Assembly (NCBI RefSeq): GCF_010015475.1 | Contig: NZ_ML974109.1 | Location: 22,842 to 86,841 of the forward strand | DNA from: Pontibacter pamirensis | GTDB lineage: Bacteria; Bacteroidota; Bacteroidia; Cytophagales; Hymenobacteraceae | DNA length: 64,000 nucleotides | Direction of reading: 5' to 3' | Part shown: positions 57,908 to 64,000 of the stretch, in pieces | Numbering within the stretch: position 1 is the stretch's first letter | Layout of the letters: the number at the start of each line of letters is the position of its first letter | The notes under the pieces: generated by a model | The model's input: only the letters and a program-made list of their open reading frames with translations | What the model was told of the DNA's origin: nothing | Database searches by the model: none | Position numbers and translations under genes: made by a program

Positions 57908-58488
57908 ACTGACATGTATCTCCCGGAGAGGAGTGAAATTGTAAATTTACAAAATTAGAGAATGAAAATATTCCTGCCTCTAACTTCTATTATAATAACT
58001 TGAGCAGCGGAAATATGGTTTCGATTATTTTTAAGAAGTGCTGCAGGGAGTCAGGTAACACACTTGCCGCTAAGTATCACCTGCCTCTCTTAAAGTTACC
58101 TAAAAAACATGAAACCATATAAATAAGCAGGCACAGGTTCAGGAAAGGCATTTAAGAGAGCAACAGGAATGAGCAGTTAAAGTCTTCAATGACAGATTAA
58201 AACAGCGATATTGGAAGCCTTAGAAATAATTTTAAAAAAAAATCCAATTGGTATATTTGAACAGTAGCCGGGATACTTTTCTCTTGGTGTTGTAGCTGCT
58301 TCTACTGTAAAAACCGGGTAACCAATCGTTTGTATAAATCTGTTGAAGACGCATGAATTAGGCTGTATTGCACTTTATTTGAAAGTAACGGTAGTAATTA
58401 ATATATAATTAAATATCTATATTTAGTAGCATCCTTCGTTTCTGCGTAGTAAATTTGAAGCCTTCGTACTAAAAGGTAATATCTTAGA
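57908..58488. other. Intergenic region of 581 bases
   Basis: No gene is supported. The sequence is AT-rich with no strong hairpin or repeat recognised. It contains the divergent promoters of the M20 peptidase and the small plus-strand protein. Confidence 0.6.
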
Positions 58489-58896
58489 ATGAAATTAGCA
58501 CGAAACGAAATATTGTACAGAGAGTCTTATATTGTGATTGAGTTAAATCACATGGACGATTGGATCTATGTAAATTGGCGTGGTTTTGTGAACTACGATA
58601 CTGTAACTGCAGGTTGTGAGAAAATACTTCATTTCATGGAGGAGCACCAGTGTTTCAAAATCCTGAACGATAATACAAATGTGGAGGGTATATGGTCAGG
58701 CGCTTCAAAGTGGGTAGGGCAAGATTGGATTCCGAGGATGAATACGGCAGGAATGCAGTGCTTTGCCTGGGTATATTCTCCCAGCACACTGAGCCGCCTC
58801 TCTACGGATAAATCGTTGCGCTACGCGAAGGAAAACGAATGTATCAATACTTTCGATTCCAAAGAAGAGGCAGAAGACTGGCTTCGAACTAAATAA
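58489..58896 (+). CDS. STAS-like/SpoIIAA-like protein, 135 aa
   Basis: A soluble protein with the alternating strand-helix layout of STAS or SpoIIAA-like domains: YIVIELNHMDDWIYVNWRGF, then a helix (GCEKILHFMEEHQCFKIL), a Cys-Asn-Asp strand end (LNDNTNVEGIW) and WVYSPSTLSRLS. Similar small proteins occur in many Cytophagales. It may bind a signalling partner; function is unknown. It converges with hisB. Confidence 0.65.
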   Translation: MKLARNEILYRESYIVIELNHMDDWIYVNWRGFVNYDTVTAGCEKILHFMEEHQCFKILNDNTNVEGIWSGASKWVGQDWIPRMNTAGMQCFAWVYSPSTLSRLSTDKSLRYAKENECINTFDSKEEAEDWLRTK

Positions 58897-58897
58897 A

Positions 58898-58937
58898 AAA
58901 CTGCAAAAAGAGCAGCATGAGCAACTCCTTCTGCAGT
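58898..58937. terminator. Weak hairpin between the STAS-like gene and hisB
   Basis: AACTGCA and TGCAGTT arms with a long loop and flanking A-run on the left side. It may end hisB transcription on the minus strand. Confidence 0.4.
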
Positions 58938-58951
58938 TAGATACAAGGCTT

Positions 58952-60052
58952 TTATAGCGTGCCTTTTGTACTTGGTATAGAGGTGTCAAGCAGGTCCCGC
59001 TCCACGGCTATCCGGATGGAACGTGCGAAAGCCTTAAATATAGCTTCGATCTTATGGTGCTCGTTCTGCCCTTCCACCTTCACGTTCAGGTTAGATTTAG
59101 AGGTATCGCTGAAAGATTTGAAGAAGTGAAAGAACATCTCTGTTGGCATATCCCCTACTTTCTCACGTTTAAATTCCCCGTTCCACACTGTCCAGGGTCT
59201 GCCGCTGAAGTCGATGGCCACCTGTGCCAGCACGTCGTCCATGGGCAGCAGGAAAAAACCATAGCGGCTAATGCCCCGCTTGTCTCCCAGTGCCTGCAGA
59301 AAGGCCTCGCCTAGTGCCAATCCCGTGTCTTCAATCGTATGGTGCTCATCGATATGCAAATCGCCTTTTACCTGAATAGTCAAATCCAGTTTTCCGTGTT
59401 TTGCCACCTGCTCCAGCATATGGTCAAAGAAGCCCAGACCGGTTTTAATATCCATTTTACCGGTACCATCGAGGTTAAGTTCTACAAGAATATCTGTTTC
59501 TGATGTGCTGCGTCTTACACTTGCTTTGCGGGTTGCAGGCTGCTTCAGGAAAGTATAAATCTCGTTCCAGTTGTTCGTGCTCAGAGCAGCTCCTTCGGCC
59601 TTAGAATCACCTATAAAGATGGCTTTTGAACCTAAGTTTTGTGCGAGCTTTACATCTGTCTGGCGGTCACCGATGACGTAGCTGTTCTCCAGGTCATATT
59701 CGCCGGCCAGGTAATTTTTCATCATGCCGATGCCCGGCTTACGAGTCTCCAGCCCCTCGTGCTCAAAGCTACGGTCAATCAGGATTTCGTCGAATTTGAT
59801 TCCTTCGCTTTCCAGTATCTCGAGCATTTTGTTCTGGTAAGGCCAGAAAGTATCTTCCGGATAGGAGTCTGTGCCCAAACCGTCTTGGTTCGTCACCATC
59901 ACAAACTCATAATCAAGCTCCCGGAAAATCTTCACCATGTTGCTGATGGAGCCCGGCACAAAGGCAAACTTCTCAAATGAGTCTACCTGAAAATCCGTTT
60001 TCGGCTCCACCAGGATGGTGCCGTCACGGTCTATGAATAATGCTTTTTTCAT
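58952..60052 (-). CDS. hisB: Bifunctional histidinol-phosphatase / imidazole glycerol phosphate dehydratase
   Basis: A 366-aa fusion. The N-terminal HAD phosphatase has [14 protein letters not shown] (DxD motif) and [15 protein letters not shown]. The C-terminal dehydratase has [26 protein letters not shown] and [16 protein letters not shown], the manganese-binding His clusters. The start at MKKALFID is chosen; the longer frame runs into the inverted repeat. It ends the hisGDCB block. Confidence 0.96.
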   Translation of the reverse strand: MKKALFIDRDGTILVEPKTDFQVDSFEKFAFVPGSISNMVKIFRELDYEFVMVTNQDGLGTDSYPEDTFWPYQNKMLEILESEGIKFDEILIDRSFEHEGLETRKPGIGMMKNYLAGEYDLENSYVIGDRQTDVKLAQNLGSKAIFIGDSKAEGAALSTNNWNEIYTFLKQPATRKASVRRSTSETDILVELNLDGTGKMDIKTGLGFFDHMLEQVAKHGKLDLTIQVKGDLHIDEHHTIEDTGLALGEAFLQALGDKRGISRYGFFLLPMDDVLAQVAIDFSGRPWTVWNGEFKREKVGDMPTEMFFHFFKSFSDTSKSNLNVKVEGQNEHHKIEAIFKAFARSIRIAVERDLLDTSIPSTKGTL

Positions 60053-60078
60053 TTTATTTTTTCGATGCTCGATGCTCA

Positions 60079-60121
60079 TATCAGGTATCACGATTTCAAA
60101 ATTGTGTCGTGATACCTGATA
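60079..60121. repeat. 15-bp perfect inverted repeat between hisC and hisB
   Basis: TATCAGGTATCACGA (60079-60093) and TCGTGATACCTGATA (60107-60121) are exact reverse complements around 13 bases, extended by GCTC arms with one mismatch, and GATGCTC is repeated just to the left. It could form a stable hairpin inside the his transcript. Confidence 0.85.
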
Positions 60122-60149
60122 CGAGCTACTTGATACACTTTTTAATATT

Positions 60150-61196
60150 TTATTCAAACTCAGATATCGCTTGTATCAGCTGTTGGTTTTCTTCCAGCGT
60201 CCCCACCGAAATACGAAGACATCCTTCACAGCCCGGCAAGCTGGAGCGGTTGCGTACCACGATGCCTTCGCCTAACAGGTATTTGTATAAGCCGTTGGCA
60301 TCTTTCACCTTCACCAGTATAAAGTTGGCATCGGAAGGAAACACTTTCTCCACTGCGTCTAAAGTAGGCAATGTCTGCATGAGCAAGGTTCGCTCCTGCA
60401 CAATCTCCTCTACCATATCTTTCAGCGCCTCGGTACGCGTTAACGCCTCCAGCGCCAGCTCCTGCGTTGCTTCGTTTATGTTGTAAGGCGGTTTTATTTT
60501 GTCCAGCACCGAGATGATTTCGGCAGAAGCGAAAGCAAGTCCTAATCGCAAACCCGCCATACCCCAGGCTTTGGAGAAAGTCTGCAGCACCACGAGGTTC
60601 GGGAACTCATCTAGCCTTGTGGTCCAGCTTGGGACTTGCCCGAAGTCTACGTAAGCCTCATCCAGCACTACCAGCCCGTTGAAGTTACGCAGAATAGTCT
60701 CTATACTCGAAGTTTCAATTGCGTTACCAGTCGGATTGTTCGGTGTGCAGATAAAGATGATTTTTGTATGGGGCTTCACCTGCGCCAGCAGATCCTCGAC
60801 TGGGATCTGGAAATCCGTAGTCAGCTGCACGGCCTCCAGCGCCACATCGTTCAGGTTCGCTGATACTTCATACATGCCATAAGTAGGCGGCAGGTGCAGC
60901 ATCGCATCCTGACCAGGACGGCACACCATCCGGAAAAGCAGGTCAATGGCTTCGTCGCTGCCGTTGCCCAGGAAAATCTGGTCTGGCTGCACGCCTTTCA
61001 GCTCCGCAATGCGGGCCTTGAGCTTCTTCTGGTGCGGGTCTGGATAGCGGTTGTAATTTTCGCCGGCAAGGCTGCCGAGGTTGTTTTCGTTGGCATCCAG
61101 AAACACACTGGCAGCGCCTTTAAATTCGTCGCGGGCCGAAGAATAGGCCTTCATCTTCTGCACGTTCGGCCGGATTATGTCATTCAGGTTAAACAC
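60150..61196 (-). CDS. hisC: Histidinol-phosphate aminotransferase
   Basis: A 348-aa PLP aminotransferase. The PLP Lys is in [14 protein letters not shown] and [11 protein letters not shown] is the Asn/Pro motif; [11 protein letters not shown] is near the C-terminus. It aminates imidazole acetol phosphate. Overlaps hisD by 8 bases. Confidence 0.96.
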   Translation of the reverse strand: MFNLNDIIRPNVQKMKAYSSARDEFKGAASVFLDANENNLGSLAGENYNRYPDPHQKKLKARIAELKGVQPDQIFLGNGSDEAIDLLFRMVCRPGQDAMLHLPPTYGMYEVSANLNDVALEAVQLTTDFQIPVEDLLAQVKPHTKIIFICTPNNPTGNAIETSSIETILRNFNGLVVLDEAYVDFGQVPSWTTRLDEFPNLVVLQTFSKAWGMAGLRLGLAFASAEIISVLDKIKPPYNINEATQELALEALTRTEALKDMVEEIVQERTLLMQTLPTLDAVEKVFPSDANFILVKVKDANGLYKYLLGEGIVVRNRSSLPGCEGCLRISVGTLEENQQLIQAISEFE

Positions 61197-62478
61197 GGTT
61201 TACCTCCTTCAATCTTATACTTACTGCATTTTTGTGTGCCTCCAGCCCTTCAGCGGCCGCCATAGTTTCAATGGTGCTTCCAATCTGCTGCAAACCTTCC
61301 GGGGTAATGTACTGGAAGGTGATTTTCTTCACGAAGCTGTCTAAAGACACGCCGCTATAGGCGCGGGCGTATCCATTGGTAGGCAAGGTGTGGTTTGTAC
61401 CCGAAGCATAATCGCCTGCCGACTCGGGGCTATAATTCCCCAAAAATACAGAGCCAGCGTTGGTGATGCTATCAATGGCTTCTTCGAAATTAAGAATAGA
61501 AAGAATCAGGTGCTCCGGAGCGTACAGGTTGGAAAAGTCCATCATTTCCGATACGCTACCCAGCACAACACCAAGGCTATTCTCTAAGGCTTTCTGAGCA
61601 AATTCCTTCCGTGGCAGTATAGCTAATTGTACTTCTAACTCCTGCTCTACTTTCTCCAGTAAACTTTCGGAGTTCGTTAGCAGCACCACCTGCGAATCTG
61701 CCCCGTGCTCCGCCTGCGAGAGCAGGTCAGCGGCGACAAATGCAGGATTGGCAGAGTCATCCGCCATCACCAGCACCTCAGAGGGGCCGGCAGGTAAGTC
61801 GATCGCAACGCCTGTTTTGCTCACCAACTGTTTTGCGACAGTCACATACTGGTTTCCGGGGCCGAATATCTTGTAAACGGCGGGAACTGTCTCCGTGCCA
61901 AAAGCCAAGGCGGCTACCGCCTGCGCACCACCTGCTTTTACCACCCGGTTCACTCCCAAAAGGGAAGCCGTGTAAAGGATGGCAGGATGAACCGTTCCGT
62001 CTTTGGAGGGCGGCGTGCAGAGCACCAGTTCCTTGCATCCTGCTATACGGGCTGGCACACCCAGCATCAGCAGCGTAGAGAACAAAGGAGCTGTTCCACC
62101 TGGAATATATAAGCCAACTTTCTCAATGGCCACACTCTTACGCCAGCAGGTAACACCAGGCATTGTTTCTACCTGTTTTACATGCTCCGCCTGCTGTGTA
62201 TGAAACACCTGAATGTTGCTGTACGCCTGCAGAATCGCTCCCTTCAGTTCCGCTGACAACTTTGATTCTGCCTGGGAGAATTCTTCCTCTGAGGCCAATA
62301 GACTGTGCAGCTTCACGCCGTCGTACTTTTCAGCCAGTTCCAGTAAGGCGGCATCTCCCCGCTCCTGCACCAGCTGAAAGGTTTGAAGTATACCCGGCTC
62401 CAACTCCTCCAGGTTTTTAGTAGGTCGCTTCACCAGCTCCTGCCATTGCTCCTGTTTTGGGTTTATGATTTTGCGCAT
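61189..62478 (-). CDS. hisD: Histidinol dehydrogenase
   Basis: A 429-aa zinc enzyme. The signature AGPSEVLVMADDSANPAFV, zinc ligands in LLSQAEHG and catalytic residues in NLYAPEHLIL and GTNHTLPTNG are present. It makes histidine from histidinol in two oxidations. It starts 3 bases after hisG. Confidence 0.97.
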   Translation of the reverse strand: MRKIINPKQEQWQELVKRPTKNLEELEPGILQTFQLVQERGDAALLELAEKYDGVKLHSLLASEEEFSQAESKLSAELKGAILQAYSNIQVFHTQQAEHVKQVETMPGVTCWRKSVAIEKVGLYIPGGTAPLFSTLLMLGVPARIAGCKELVLCTPPSKDGTVHPAILYTASLLGVNRVVKAGGAQAVAALAFGTETVPAVYKIFGPGNQYVTVAKQLVSKTGVAIDLPAGPSEVLVMADDSANPAFVAADLLSQAEHGADSQVVLLTNSESLLEKVEQELEVQLAILPRKEFAQKALENSLGVVLGSVSEMMDFSNLYAPEHLILSILNFEEAIDSITNAGSVFLGNYSPESAGDYASGTNHTLPTNGYARAYSGVSLDSFVKKITFQYITPEGLQQIGSTIETMAAAEGLEAHKNAVSIRLKEVNRV

Positions 62479-62481
62479 GGC

Positions 62482-63333
62482 TTATATAATCATCTTTTCA
62501 ATCGGGATCACTAAAATACCCTGTGCCCCTGCCGCTTTTATCTTCTCGATGATCTCCCAGAAGTCATCCTCATTTACAACAGAGTGAAGCGAACTCCAGC
62601 CATCTTCGGCAAGCGGCAGAATAGTAGGCGATTTAATGCTTGGCAGCAAGGCTCTGATTTCGTCCAGGCTCTCATTGGGCGCGTTCAGCAGGATATACTT
62701 CTTTTTGCGGGCGCGTTGCACGGCATGTATCCGGAACAGGAGTTTGTCCAGGATCTCGCGTTTTTCTTCGCTCAGGTCGTCGTTGGCGATTAGGGCGGCT
62801 TCTGATTTGAACACACGCTCTACCTCTTTCAGGCCGTTGCTGATAAGGGTACTCCCGGAGCTTACAATATCACAGATTGCTTCTGCCAGACCTATGCTGG
62901 GGGCAATTTCAACGGAACCGCTGATAGTATGGATGTCTGCTTCCACGCCTTGCTCCTGCAGGTAGGCCTTTAACAGATTTGGGTAGGAAGTGGCAATGTT
63001 CTTCCCGTTCAGGTCCTGGATGGAGTTGTATTCCATTGTTTTGGGAACAGCCAGGGAAAGACGGCATTTTGAGAAACCAAGCTTCTCCACCGTCAGCGAC
63101 TGTTTCCCCTCCTCTACAAGTACATTCTCCCCCACAATGCCAATATCGGCCACACCGTCGGCCACATAGCCCGGAATGTCATCATCGCGGAGGTAAAGAA
63201 TTTCAAGCGGAAAATTGGTTGATTCAGTTTTAAGCTTCAGAGAAGAATTAACAAAGGAGATTCCACACTCGCGGATCAGGTTCAGCGAATCTTCACTTAA
63301 CCTACCGGACTTCTGGATAGCTAATCGTAGCAT
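62482..63333 (-). CDS. hisG: ATP phosphoribosyltransferase (long form)
   Basis: A 283-aa HisG of the long type with a C-terminal ACT-like regulatory domain (last 75 residues), so no HisZ is needed. The PRPP motif is DIVSSGSTLISNGLKEVE, and GVADIGIVGENVLVEE lies near residue 60. It performs the first, feedback-inhibited step. It is the first gene of the his block, about 110 bases after the leader peptide. Confidence 0.96.
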   Translation of the reverse strand: MLRLAIQKSGRLSEDSLNLIRECGISFVNSSLKLKTESTNFPLEILYLRDDDIPGYVADGVADIGIVGENVLVEEGKQSLTVEKLGFSKCRLSLAVPKTMEYNSIQDLNGKNIATSYPNLLKAYLQEQGVEADIHTISGSVEIAPSIGLAEAICDIVSSGSTLISNGLKEVERVFKSEAALIANDDLSEEKREILDKLLFRIHAVQRARKKKYILLNAPNESLDEIRALLPSIKSPTILPLAEDGWSSLHSVVNEDDFWEIIEKIKAAGAQGILVIPIEKMII

Positions 63334-63372
63334 ACAAGGTATTTTTTATGTCTTTATGTATAACAAGAAATG

Positions 63373-63408
63373 GTGCCTTTGCTTCTGGCAAAGAACAAAA
63401 TCGGGCAC
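63373..63408 (-). terminator. Candidate attenuator stem of the his operon
   Basis: GTGCC pairs with GGCAC and, inside, CTTTGC with GCAAAG, with one 10-base bulge. The following T-rich run (TTTCTTGTT) is weak, so the terminator role is less certain than in trp. Confidence 0.45.
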
Positions 63409-63436
63409 AAACCCTGGGGGGCAATATGATAGTAGT

Positions 63437-63454
63437 ATTCCTCTTACGAGGAAT
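63437..63454 (-). promoter_or_regulatory. his leader pause hairpin
   Basis: ATTCCTC (63454-63448) and GAGGAAT (63443-63437) form a perfect 7-bp stem at the end of the His codon run. Confidence 0.7.
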
Positions 63455-63542
63455 GATGGATGTGATGGAAACGTACATGTGCAGCCGAAGCAACAGGAAT
63501 TGCTGAAGAAGACGGGGTGCTATATATATTAGTTGCGCTCAT
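63444..63542 (-). CDS. hisL: his leader peptide
   Basis: A 32-residue frame from ATG (63542) to TAA. Its end reads AAHVRFHHIHHSS, with five His codons in nine (63479-63453). A ribosome stalled there would alter the overlapping 7-bp stem at 63437-63454. The strong His bias just before hisG is the expected mark of attenuation. The upstream part (STPSSSAIPVAS) is not informative. Confidence 0.8.
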   Translation of the reverse strand: MSATNIYSTPSSSAIPVASAAHVRFHHIHHSS

Positions 63543-64000
63543 GTAGTAGCTACAAAGTAAAGCTGTTTTTTGAATATATAAAAACAAACCGTGCTAAAAT
63601 GTACAACTGATACAAAGAAGGCCGCACAAAGTTTCGTAAGGTAGCAGCTGAATAAAGCTAAGAAATGAACTCGAAAAGCTTTCGTAATATGAACCTGCAG
63701 ATAATCATGATACACCCATTATGTGGCATTTTCCAGGAAGAAGCGCCACAGACCAACATCCTCTTCCCTCTTATACCTTTTGAAAACAAAAAGGTTGCTC
63801 CCATAACACATGCTGTATAGTGAATATTAGATGAATATGCCATACCATGCATGCTGGTGCGCAGCGTATACAAAATAAATATTACTGTGGCGCAAGTAGT
63901 TGCCGGGTAGTGTATTTAAAGTAAGGATATATTATTTGCTACTTTCACATAATTCAAGTGGTACAGTAGGAAGCGTATTGCCAGACGGTGATTCTCCCAA
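63543..64000. other. Region upstream of the his leader
   Basis: No gene is supported in either strand. The his promoter should lie close to 63560-63610, where the DNA is AT-rich. The rest has no clear feature. Confidence 0.55.

Noticed and set aside
63302..63493. A 63-codon minus-strand frame before hisG
   Set aside because: The leader frame with the His run is a better explanation of this region; this frame has no motif and overlaps the hisG start.

Overview
The window looks like a Bacteroidetes chromosome, probably of the Cytophagales (Hymenobacteraceae/Pontibacter-like; this placement is inference). The reasons are a promoter of the Bacteroidetes type (TTG, 20 nt, TAnnTTTG) before trpE, many SPase II lipoproteins, the trpEGDCFBA-aroF order, a seven-gene Mrp antiporter operon and family-typical intergenic palindromes. 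No rRNA, tRNA or CRISPR array was seen.

Positions 1-2036 are a low-GC flank with degenerate repeats, an AT-rich tract, a decayed phage-type GH24 lysozyme gene and one small unknown gene. Positions 2037-22117 are a large integron gene-cassette array: 33 attC-like sites, almost all pointing the same way, separate 33 cassettes. Most cassettes carry one small minus-strand gene. In most cassettes the core at one end (GTTRRRY) is the exact complement of the core at the other (RYYYAAC), often over 7-9 bases, which is the mark of cassettes that were once circular. The contents are mostly lipoproteins, small membrane proteins and unknown proteins, with an abortive-infection protein, a barstar-like protein, a DUF1963 protein, a DUF7832 protein, a SAM methyltransferase and a rhomboid-like protein lacking its catalytic His. 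One cassette has no gene, one has a gene on the opposite strand and three genes are broken. No integrase gene is visible. The array begins at 22117 beside a candidate attI with direct repeats, followed by a 2.4-kb tract without a recognisable gene, so it is either a CALIN (attC cluster lacking an integrase) or an integron that lost intI.

From 24.5 kb the sequence becomes richer in GC and is ordinary chromosome. First comes a symporter-acetyltransferase-racemase operon. An ion and pH homeostasis block follows: nhaA, a universal stress protein, mrpABCDEFG with a 159-bp MITE between mrpD and mrpE, a PPP-family phosphatase and a ClC channel. Then come an AsmA-like protein, a TetR-hydrolase operon and a lipoprotein split by an in-frame stop.

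Positions 43.6-63.5 kb hold amino-acid biosynthesis on the minus strand. The his genes are in two blocks: hisGDCB (63.3-59.0 kb) and hisHAF-IE (46.4-43.6 kb). Between them lie a STAS-like protein, an M20 peptidase, the complete trpEGDCFBA-aroF operon and mgtE. Both pathways have attenuation leaders: a leader peptide with three consecutive Trp codons and a 1:2/2:3/3:4 hairpin set before trpE, and a leader peptide with five His codons in nine before hisG.
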